A DNA stretch of 32,016 nt, taken from NCBI GenBank assembly GCA_030609055.1, contig JAUWCZ010000018.1:1-32016 (forward strand), read 5' to 3'. The notes below the pieces were generated by a model that was not told the DNA's origin, did no database searches, and worked only from the letters and a program-made list of their open reading frames with translations. The stretch is from Chloroflexota bacterium. GTDB lineage: Bacteria; Chloroflexota; Anaerolineae; Anaerolineales; UBA11858. This document shows, piece after piece, positions 26,010 to 32,016 of this stretch. The position numbers were made by a program, and so were the translations under genes. The stretch's first letter is position 1, and every line of letters begins with the position of its first letter.

Positions 26010-27002
26010 TTATACCCCAGAGATTTCTGGATCGAGAAGGTGGGCAGGACCACCCGGATGACATTCTAATATCGAATTAACACTCTCAAGAGCCCCCAGT
26101 TTTCCCTTTACTTTTCCTGCCTCAGCAGCCGGGCAAAGGACATGAACGTTGGGACCAGCATCAATTGTGAAACAAACCGGTAAACCATCCTTCCGCCAGG
26201 ACCGCACAGCCCGTATAACTGCTAACGTTTCCGGAAGCCAGTAGTAAAGAGGAGGATTAGAGGTCATCATTACAGAGTGCATCAGGGTGCTGTCCTGTTC
26301 GACGATACCCGCAAATTGTTGAAAATCTCTCTCTAGAAGGGCTTTCCGGCAGATCTCCAACCGTCGATTTGCATCTTCCACTCTGATCTTCTGAAGGGGG
26401 CTGGTCTCGGCCAGCTGGTGGCCCTGGGACGAACCAGTTTCTTTATGCTCCAGGCTGACGAGGACGATCAGATCCACCAGATCCCAATGATCAGGATCGG
26501 CAATGGAAAAAGCAAAGGAAGAACCATGATCCTCACCCGCCTGCCATTCCACAAATCCTCCTGGGATGGATCGACTGGCTGAGCCGGATCCCGTCCGGGC
26601 CAGCTGGGAGAGTTCTCTCTCAGAGAGATTCAATCCAGCGGCGCTGCTGGCCGCACAGCTCAAAGCAGCGAAGGCGGAAGCGGAGGAGGCAATTCCAGTT
26701 CCAGTGGGGAAATTGTTCTCACTTTCCACCCTGGCAAAGAAATCAATTCCAGCCATTTTCCTGATCCGCTCTAACAGGATGCTAACCCGCTCCAGACTCG
26801 TCCCGCTCTCCAGACTCTCATTCAAGAATAAATGATCTTCCTTAAGGGTTGAATCAAAACTAACCCGTGTTTGGGTCTCCAATTCCTTTAAATTCATAGA
26901 GAGAGAGCTGTTGGATGGGATCCTTAACGCCTGATCCCTGTTTCCCCAGTATTTGATAAAAGCGATATTTGGATGGGCGGTTGCGAACGCAGTTGAATTC
27001 AT
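26010..27002 (-). CDS. mvaD: Mevalonate diphosphate or phosphomevalonate decarboxylase (GHMP kinase family)
   Basis: A 330-residue GHMP-family enzyme of the mevalonate pathway: ATP-dependent decarboxylation to isopentenyl (di)phosphate. Motifs: ATAHPNIAFIKYWGNRDQALRIPSNSSLSMNL, the ATP-binding GTGIASSASAFAAL, GSGSASRSIPGGFVEW, and the catalytic Asp in FTIDAGPNVHVL. The usual IKYWGK of diphosphomevalonate decarboxylases reads IKYWGN (Asn21). Some Chloroflexi use phosphomevalonate decarboxylase plus isopentenyl phosphate kinase instead (shown for Roseiflexus), so the substrate is undecided and the gene symbol is provisional. It lies 16 bases downstream of the anchored-protein gene and leads into rseP. 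Confidence 0.9.
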   Translation of the reverse strand: MNSTAFATAHPNIAFIKYWGNRDQALRIPSNSSLSMNLKELETQTRVSFDSTLKEDHLFLNESLESGTSLERVSILLERIRKMAGIDFFARVESENNFPTGTGIASSASAFAALSCAASSAAGLNLSERELSQLARTGSGSASRSIPGGFVEWQAGEDHGSSFAFSIADPDHWDLVDLIVLVSLEHKETGSSQGHQLAETSPLQKIRVEDANRRLEICRKALLERDFQQFAGIVEQDSTLMHSVMMTSNPPLYYWLPETLAVIRAVRSWRKDGLPVCFTIDAGPNVHVLCPAAEAGKVKGKLGALESVNSILECHPGGPAHLLDPEISGV

Positions 27003-27018
27003 AGAAAGCTCTTTGAGA

Positions 27019-27771
27019 TTACTCGATAGGGAGGGTAAGGGTTGGGAATAAACAGCTTATTCCACCTTGCCAATTTTGGTAAAAATCCAGCGGGGTTGTG
27101 CCGCTGATTAGACTATGTCCTGAAAAACCCTCCAGGAAACGCTGCAACAATTCATTTTGATTGGGCAGCGGCAGCTGAGCGCACAGATCCCGGATAAAAA
27201 GAGCCTGGTTCTGTTGGACCTGAACTCGTTTTTCAGTCTCATAAGACAATCCAGCAACTTGATCGATGGTTAAGTTGTAGGCTCCCGGGTTGGTTTCCTG
27301 GAGAATCAACCCAATTTCAATCACTGCAGATGTATCCAGGATATAGATATAATTCCAGGACAAATTGCGGTCTGTCAGGATGCTTAGGAAGCGATTGGAA
27401 GGTTGATTGGGATCCTCCAGCCAAAATGCCCCGCGCAGGTTCAAGTCCCGCTGGAGACCATCCTCTGCCTGGGAAGGAAAGAGGGGGAAAAAAAGTTTTA
27501 TGGCTATCGACTCGCCAGATCGACTCAACCAGACACCCTGAAGGAGCGGTTCCTTTTTCGACAAATCATCCACGAATATCAATAGCGTAAACGGTTCTGA
27601 TGAAACAGGTTCCTCCTGCTGTTCTTCAAGTAGAACGGGGACAGGGGTTTTTTGGCCCATCTCCCTTGGTTCATCCCCATCAGCAAATAGAATCTGGCTG
27701 GCCTTGATCCCCAAGAACAGGAAAAGGCTGAAAGAAACAGCAAACAGGACCAGCATGAGTTTGGATTTCAT
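27019..27771 (-). CDS. Membrane-anchored extracytoplasmic protein of unknown function
   Basis: A 250-residue protein. The N-terminal MKSKLMLVLFAVSFSLFLFLGIKASQILF is a signal anchor. The outer part has FTLLIFVDDLSKKEPLLQGVWLSRSGESIAIKLFFPLFP, WNYIYILDTSAVIEIGLIL and LCAQLPLPNQNELLQRFLEGFSGH. The order resembles a shortened LytR-CpsA-Psr (LCP) domain (statement about a value, then a threshold-like Asp, then a late helix), but the conserved LCP Arg/Asp residues are not visible, so this is only a hint. The ATG at 27771 follows GAGG; the ORF-track start seven codons upstream uses TTG. It is first in the unit with the decarboxylase and rseP. Confidence 0.65.
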   Translation of the reverse strand: MKSKLMLVLFAVSFSLFLFLGIKASQILFADGDEPREMGQKTPVPVLLEEQQEEPVSSEPFTLLIFVDDLSKKEPLLQGVWLSRSGESIAIKLFFPLFPSQAEDGLQRDLNLRGAFWLEDPNQPSNRFLSILTDRNLSWNYIYILDTSAVIEIGLILQETNPGAYNLTIDQVAGLSYETEKRVQVQQNQALFIRDLCAQLPLPNQNELLQRFLEGFSGHSLISGTTPLDFYQNWQGGISCLFPTLTLPIE

Positions 27772-27965
27772 AATCCTCACAAAACCGTACAAACTCCATC
27801 AGGATAAATGTCGCTGACAGGAAAATATAATAGCTTTCTTTGATTTGAATCATACCACTACCAATGATTTTATCGAATCATCACCTCAATACAATTCTGC
27901 AAATCCTAACCCAGAACCGAAGGGAAATTCTCCCCTACTTCACCTCTGGTCTTTTAAATCAAAAC

Positions 27966-28014
27966 CGGGCTGGTTATCCCTCTTGTGCTAGCCAGTGAGG
28001 TGATAATCAGCCCG
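27966..28014 (-). terminator. Long hairpin at the end of the ftsZ unit
   Basis: CGGGCTG-GTTATC and GATAAT-CAGCCCG, with an inner CCTC/GAGG, give a stem of about 17 bp. On the minus strand GGTTTTGATTTAAAAG follows. It is the stronger of two hairpins after the 28070-28276 gene, inside a gap of about 300 bases that is otherwise empty. Confidence 0.65.
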
Positions 28015-28041
28015 AATCTGTGAATTTAATAAAGAAGATTC

Positions 28042-28062
28042 TGCTGGGAATATTTTCCAGCA
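28042..28062 (-). terminator. Short hairpin just after the last gene of the ftsZ unit
   Basis: TGCTGG and CCAGCA pair around nine bases, eight bases after the stop codon at 28070. On the minus strand GAATCTTCTTTATT follows. It is a weak terminator or an mRNA 3'-end stabiliser. Confidence 0.5.
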
Positions 28063-28069
28063 AACCGTT

Positions 28070-28276
28070 TTATTTCACAACTACCGCTAATAATCCCAGG
28101 AGAATTCCCATCGGAAATCCCACCAGAGACCAGGCCAGGTAGGGAGCAGCATCTTCCCGCATCTCCCACATCTCCCGGAAGCGAGGCAGCAGACCCCGCA
28201 CAAACTCGGATTCATCCAGTAATCTAATGTGAAAACTCCACCAGGTATATTCAAGTCTCTCCAAAACAACTTTCAT
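28070..28276 (-). CDS. Small single-span membrane protein downstream of ftsZ, unknown function
   Basis: A 68-residue protein, not recognised. It starts MKVVLERLEYTWWSFHIRLLDESEFVRGLLPRF and ends with one hydrophobic span, YLAWSLVGFPMGILLGLLAVVVK, making it a tail-anchored protein with its N-terminal 45 residues probably in the cytoplasm. AGGAG lies six bases before the ATG, and the gene begins 13 bases after the previous stop, so it is part of the ftsZ transcript. Its size and position suggest an accessory of the divisome, which is inference only. Confidence 0.75.
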   Translation of the reverse strand: MKVVLERLEYTWWSFHIRLLDESEFVRGLLPRFREMWEMREDAAPYLAWSLVGFPMGILLGLLAVVVK

Positions 28277-28289
28277 GCCCTACTCCTGT

Positions 28290-28520
28290 TCATTTTGAGG
28301 TTGATATCTTTTTGATCTTTCCCTTCTCATCAGCGACTGCACGCACAATGCGGTTGATTTTTTTCCCACCGGGACCAGAGACTTTTTTCTGGTAAATCAG
28401 CAGAGTATCCGATGATTTTTCGCCTTCCCGGGGGGTAATCTTGGGTTTAACACCCTTCAGATCCGGGTGTTTCTGATATACCTCTTGGGAGATTTTATCA
28501 ATCAATTTGGACTGCAGCAT
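28290..28520 (-). CDS. Small basic protein downstream of ftsZ, unknown function
   Basis: A 76-residue basic cytoplasmic protein, not recognised: MLQSKLIDKISQEVYQKHPDLKGVKPKITP, then SSDTLLIYQKKVSGPGGKKINRIVRAVADEKGKIKKIS. The last 35 residues look like a small beta-hairpin-rich domain. GGAAGG lies six bases before the ATG. It starts 15 bases after the ftsZ stop and precedes the small membrane protein by 13 bases, so the three are an operon. Confidence 0.8.
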   Translation of the reverse strand: MLQSKLIDKISQEVYQKHPDLKGVKPKITPREGEKSSDTLLIYQKKVSGPGGKKINRIVRAVADEKGKIKKISTSK

Positions 28521-28535
28521 ATCCTACCTTCCTGT

Positions 28536-29714
28536 TTATTTCGAGAGCGGGGAGTTGGCGTATGCTCTCCTGCGCATGAAGGCGGGCACATCCAGCGGAT
28601 CCCTTCCCATCTCAAATCGCTGGGGAGTTTCCTCCTCGATATCTTCCCCTTCTTTAACCATTTTCCTCGTGATTGGTGCTGGAGTCTCTCTTTCTTCTTT
28701 CGGAAAGGAACAGAAGACATCTTCAAAGGTAGTGGCGCCCAGACCGGTAACGATTAGATTTACCTGCACCTGTCCCTGGAGTCTTTCATTCTGAGAAGCG
28801 CCAAAGATCAGCTCCGCATCGGGGGGAATCTGCTCCTGTAAATAATTAAGCGCCTGTCCTATATCCGAAAGTGTTAAATCCATTCCAGCGGTGAAATTAA
28901 CAATCAGCCCAGAAGCATTAACCAGTGAGATATCTTCCAGGAGAGGGTGATAAAGAGCCTGTTTGACCGCGTTAATGGCCTTATTTTCACCGGATGCCTG
29001 GCCTATACTCATAAGGGCACCGCCGCCCAATTCCATCATGCGTTGAATATGGGCAAAATCGACATTGATAATCCCGGGTTCAGTAATAAGCTCGGTTATG
29101 CTCTGCACTGCCTGGCGCAGCACATCATCTGCCAGGTGAAATGCTTCTGAGAGGGTGGCTTTTTCGGAGACCGTCTGCAACAGCCTTTCATTGGGGATCG
29201 TGATCAGGGTATTAACATGAGGCTGGAGTTTCATTAATCCTTCGGCTGCATTATTCTGGCGACCACCTACTTCAAAGGCAAAAGGTTTGGTGACCACGGC
29301 GATAGTAGCGATGCCCATATCCTTGGCAATTTGCGCGGCAACGGGAATGGATCCCGTCCCTGTTCCTCCACCCATACCGGCGGTTAGAAACACCATATCC
29401 GCACCTTCCAGGGCCAGGGCGATTTCACTTTTGCTTTCCAGGGCTGCCTGCTCCCCCACTTCTGGATCTCCCCCGGCGCCCAGGCCGCGGGTTAGCTGGG
29501 GTCCCAACTGGAGTTTCACCGGCGCCTGGCTGAAAGCCATCGCCTGGCGGTCAGTATTGGCAATAATAAATTCCACTCCAGACAGTCCAAAATGGATCAT
29601 GCGATCGACTGCATTGCTTCCTCCACCACCCAATCCCATTACTTTGATAACCGGAGAATAGGGAGGATCTTCCCAATCTCTTAATCGCTGATCAAACACC
29701 TCTTCGTTAAGCAT
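28536..29714 (-). CDS. ftsZ: FtsZ family cell-division GTPase with a His in place of the T7-loop catalytic Asp
   Basis: A 392-residue tubulin-fold GTPase that polymerises at the division site. GTP-binding loops are intact: GLGGGGSNAVDRM (T1), NTDRQAM (T3), the tubulin signature GMGGGTGTGS (T4), and TKPFAFEVGGRQ. The C-terminal FtsZ peptide LDVPAFMRRRA, which binds FtsA/ZipA-type partners in other bacteria, is present after a short charged linker. The T7 loop, however, reads NVDFAHIQRMM: the second Asp (Asp212 in E. coli, needed for GTP hydrolysis) is His222 (codon at 29051-29049). The ATG at 29714 is used; the GTG three codons upstream lies directly on the GAGGAG SD. Two small genes follow in the same unit. 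Confidence 0.93.
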   Translation of the reverse strand: MLNEEVFDQRLRDWEDPPYSPVIKVMGLGGGGSNAVDRMIHFGLSGVEFIIANTDRQAMAFSQAPVKLQLGPQLTRGLGAGGDPEVGEQAALESKSEIALALEGADMVFLTAGMGGGTGTGSIPVAAQIAKDMGIATIAVVTKPFAFEVGGRQNNAAEGLMKLQPHVNTLITIPNERLLQTVSEKATLSEAFHLADDVLRQAVQSITELITEPGIINVDFAHIQRMMELGGGALMSIGQASGENKAINAVKQALYHPLLEDISLVNASGLIVNFTAGMDLTLSDIGQALNYLQEQIPPDAELIFGASQNERLQGQVQVNLIVTGLGATTFEDVFCSFPKEERETPAPITRKMVKEGEDIEEETPQRFEMGRDPLDVPAFMRRRAYANSPLSK

Positions 29715-29775
29715 TGTGGTCACTCCTCTGACTTGAACCCGGAAAACCCGGGAAGCCTCTGGAAAATAATCTCAT

Positions 29776-31014
29776 TTAGATTGCAGCCAATAAAGATGCA
29801 ACTTTTGTACCATCTCCATCAATTCTCCTCACCATACAACCCTGGCTGCGGAGCTGGTTAATTTCCTCTTCAGTAAATAACTCTTCCCCACCCAGAACAG
29901 TGACCTGGTCCGCCCGAGTGGCTTCCTCGAGGGAAAATCCAATCGTGGGTTGATGCCGTTTAATAAAACTCCTCGTCACTTCCAGGTGCCAATCGGCAAT
30001 CCCCCACTCAAAGGTCGGAAGCAGTAAATAATGTGAAAATCGAAAATCACCTGGGGACTTTTCTACTGTTTTCCGCTCACCATGCAGAAAATGATCCACG
30101 ATGGGTTTGGCTCTGCCATTCGGATAAAACCAGCTGTGCTCCCCCGCACAACAACTTTCCTCTGCTGTCAGGACCCAGAAAGCGCCGCCCAGGACTTGTT
30201 CCGGTAATGGTTTCATTCCCTCCATCTCCTGGCGGGAGATCAAATTAACACCCTCCAGCAGGGTTTGAGGTAGATCCTGATTATCATGCGCCGGACCTCG
30301 AATCCCCAGCATAAGCAGGGGAAGTTTCTTTTCCAAGATTGTTTCCGATATGGTTAGATACCACTCTGCAATCCGGAAACAACGTTGATCTTCTGAGCTC
30401 TCCGGTGTGTCATAAGGCTGTGTATCCGGCCAGTTTTCTGGTCCGCCAACACCCCATGAGAGAGGTTTTCCATTTAACCCTGCATAGGCACTAAGCAGGA
30501 GACGTTCCAGCAGCGGTTTGGATGCCCGACGTTGGATCCCATCCAGGCAGCCGCGGAGAAAGGTCGTATCCCAGTAATCCCCCCCCGGTTCCAGGGGCGG
30601 AAAGACGGGCATCAATCCTACCGCTACCGCTGCTTCAGCCAGGGGAAGAAAACCATCCAGGAAACGTTCGGTAAGATCGGGGTGCGCCCAGGATTCAACT
30701 CCCCAGCTTTCCTGCAAGTTGGGTCGGTCAAATAATATGGCATATTTCACACCCCATTTCTGATAAGTCTCAAACAATAAAATCATCTCATCTAGAATAG
30801 GGAGAACCTCAGGACTGAGTTGAAAATGAAGCACAGGTTCAATCCCCTCTTCCTTTAATCGGGTGATAAAGAATTCCGGAATAGCCCTACTGACCGGTGC
30901 CTGAAGGACAACCCAGGTTGCCTTAAATGCTTTTAATTTGGGCAACCAGAGAGCCAGATCTTTCTCAGAGTAGTGGTCACAGTCCGGGCGATAATGAAAG
31001 CCGACTTTTTCCAT
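29776..31014 (-). CDS. Cytoplasmic TIM-barrel-like protein of unknown function (possible glycosidase fold)
   Basis: A 412-residue protein without signal peptide. The alternation of strands and helices (VGFHYRPDCDH, KATWVVLQAPVS, EPVLHFQLSP, WGVKYAILFDRPN, VGLMPVFPPLEPGGDYWD, LLLSAYAGLNGKPLSWGVGGPENWPD, LPLLMLGIRGPAHDN, GGAFWVLTAEES) matches a (beta/alpha)8 barrel of the glycoside-hydrolase-like type. The C-terminal 90 residues (LLPTFEWGIADWHLE, TIGFSLEEATRADQVTVLGG, RRIDGDGTKVASLLA) look like a small Rossmann-like domain with nucleotide or glutaminase-like features. I cannot name a catalytic pair. It lies 61 bases upstream of ftsZ and may share its transcript. Confidence 0.6.
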   Translation of the reverse strand: MEKVGFHYRPDCDHYSEKDLALWLPKLKAFKATWVVLQAPVSRAIPEFFITRLKEEGIEPVLHFQLSPEVLPILDEMILLFETYQKWGVKYAILFDRPNLQESWGVESWAHPDLTERFLDGFLPLAEAAVAVGLMPVFPPLEPGGDYWDTTFLRGCLDGIQRRASKPLLERLLLSAYAGLNGKPLSWGVGGPENWPDTQPYDTPESSEDQRCFRIAEWYLTISETILEKKLPLLMLGIRGPAHDNQDLPQTLLEGVNLISRQEMEGMKPLPEQVLGGAFWVLTAEESCCAGEHSWFYPNGRAKPIVDHFLHGERKTVEKSPGDFRFSHYLLLPTFEWGIADWHLEVTRSFIKRHQPTIGFSLEEATRADQVTVLGGEELFTEEEINQLRSQGCMVRRIDGDGTKVASLLAAI

Positions 31015-31133
31015 AATTATTCTCTACTTTCCAGGTTAATTTCAGGATACTTCCTTTTAGATGCAAGGTTTATGCCAGCAAAGGTAATATTGAGAAGCGC
31101 TGGAAAGTGTGACAGCGATTGAAAAAAATCTAG

Positions 31134-31142
31134 TGCTATAAT
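31134..31142 (+). promoter_or_regulatory. Extended -10 promoter placing the transcript start at the ATG (leaderless)
   Basis: TGCTATAAT is a perfect extended -10 element with no clear -35 at the right distance. Transcription would begin at about 31149-31150, on the ATG at 31150. No SD is present upstream. Confidence 0.65.
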
Positions 31143-31149
31143 GCGGGAC

Positions 31150-32016
31150 ATGAAGAAGATCCTGATCACCGGGGCAACAGGATTTATAGGCAGAGCTCTC
31201 ACCCGTCATCTGTCAGAAACCGATTTCCAGATTAAGGTGTTAATTCATCCTTCCCAGAAATCCCCCGATCTGCCGAAAGGCATTGCAGTGGAAGCTGCCG
31301 TATCGGGGTTAAATGATCAACGCGGTTTACGAGCCGCTTTGGCCGAGGTGGATATCCTCTACCACCTAGCCAGCCAGGAAGCCCTGGGGGCGAGAGGTAA
31401 CTTGCTGGAAACGGATATCCAGGGTACCAAAAACCTGGTAGAAGCCGCCCAGGAGTCCGGGGTGGATCGGTTCTTTTTCCTCAGCCATCTTGGTGCGGAC
31501 CGGGCTTCAGCTTACCCGGTCATGACCGCCAAAGCCATTGCAGAGGACCATATCCGTAAGAGCAACCTGGATTACACTATTCTGCGCACTGCCCTGGTGT
31601 ACGGACCCAATGACCGCTTCACCACCAACCTGGCGCGACTGATCCGTTCGGTTCCTCTGATATTTCCTCTACCTGACGAAGGAGATACCCTGCTGCAGCC
31701 CCTCTGGATAGAGGACCTGGCCAATATCCTACTCTGGTCCCTGGATAGCGAGGGTACAAGACGGCAGCTGTATGAAATTGGTGGACCAGAACAGCTCACT
31801 TTCCGGGAGGTGGTCAGCACAATCCTGGAAGCTATGGGCAAAAAACGCTACCTGCTGCCAGTTAACACTCCAGCGATCCGGTTTGCGACTGTGCTGGCAG
31901 ATTACCTTTCCATCAATATTCCTACCAATATTTTCTGGCTGGATTACCTGGCGACCAACCGCACCTGTTCTCTGAACTCAGTGTCCCATACCTTTAACCT
32001 GCTTCCCAGCCAATTT
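31150..32016 (+). CDS. NAD(P)-binding epimerase-like atypical SDR protein, 5' part (runs off window)
   Basis: My own translation, absent from the ORF track because no stop lies in the window. It begins MKKILITGATGFIGRALTRHL with the Rossmann GATGFIGR motif. Then come YHLASQEALGARGN, DIQGTKNLVEAAQESGVDRFFFLSHLGADRASAYPVMTAKAIAEDHIRKSNLDYTILRTALVYGP and YEIGGPEQLTFREVV. These are features of atypical SDRs in the NmrA/NDUFA9/UDP-sugar-epimerase-like group. The classical YxxxK is YPVMTAK here, so catalysis is uncertain. 289 codons are visible. The mRNA is probably leaderless. Confidence 0.9.
   Translation, partial: MKKILITGATGFIGRALTRHLSETDFQIKVLIHPSQKSPDLPKGIAVEAAVSGLNDQRGLRAALAEVDILYHLASQEALGARGNLLETDIQGTKNLVEAAQESGVDRFFFLSHLGADRASAYPVMTAKAIAEDHIRKSNLDYTILRTALVYGPNDRFTTNLARLIRSVPLIFPLPDEGDTLLQPLWIEDLANILLWSLDSEGTRRQLYEIGGPEQLTFREVVSTILEAMGKKRYLLPVNTPAIRFATVLADYLSINIPTNIFWLDYLATNRTCSLNSVSHTFNLLPSQF

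Noticed and set aside
31017-31202. 61-residue minus-strand ORF
   Set aside because: It covers the promoter and start of the epimerase-like gene and shows no family features or ribosome-binding site.

Overview
The window is chromosomal DNA from a bacterium, most likely a member of the Chloroflexota close to the Anaerolineae. The hints are: a mevalonate-pathway decarboxylase of the bacterial Chloroflexi type, a double-zinc-ribbon membrane protein, a large spermidine-synthase-like membrane protein, a Roadblock/LC7 protein, moderate GC content and sigma-A-type promoters. This placement is inferred from gene content; no marker gene was compared. The region is ordinary housekeeping DNA. I see no rRNA, tRNA, CRISPR array, insertion sequence or prophage.

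Layout. 1-808 (-): 5' part of an Mrp/ApbC Fe-S carrier ATPase. 1110-2739 (+): a GrpB-family protein and an aminoglycoside/hydroxyurea-kinase-like protein, closed by a bidirectional terminator. 2783-4624 (-): glmS, preceded by a glmS ribozyme (about 4736-4980) with extra hairpins. 5106-5585 (-): cyclophilin. 5765-6889 (-): secreted protein with four DUF5666-like repeats. 7069-7713 (-) and 7856-8638 (+): a deoxynucleoside kinase and an exported isoaspartate methyltransferase, transcribed from back-to-back promoters. 8635-11058 (-): spermidine-synthase-like membrane protein.

11170-11337 holds a decayed C-terminal fragment of a formate-dehydrogenase-like molybdoenzyme. Upstream on the same strand are an S1-domain protein gene with a perfect consensus promoter inside an inverted repeat, then mfd, pth and a membrane-anchored protein (up to 16819). 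17184-20683 (+): Roadblock/LC7, pyrG and eno. 20791-21345 (-): zinc-ribbon membrane protein. 21492-22199 (+): radC. 22196-27771 (-): a long cluster containing, in transcription order, an anchored unknown protein, a mevalonate (di)phosphate decarboxylase, an RseP-type site-2 protease, a HEAT-repeat protein, a secreted MA-clan peptidase and an acylphosphatase. 28070-31014 (-): a TIM-barrel-like unknown, an FtsZ with His at the normally catalytic T7-loop Asp, and two small unknown proteins. 31150-32016 (+): an NAD(P)-binding epimerase-like protein that runs off the end and probably has a leaderless mRNA.

How the genes work together. GlmS supplies glucosamine-6-phosphate for the cell envelope and is very probably controlled by metabolite-induced self-cleavage of its own leader. 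pth, mfd and the S1 protein are translation and transcription-repair functions. The decarboxylase to acylphosphatase cluster mixes isoprenoid synthesis with membrane proteolysis. The strongest items for follow-up are the elaborated glmS ribozyme, the FtsZ T7-loop substitution with its two small partners, the molybdoenzyme remnant, and the operator-like palindromes at two promoters.
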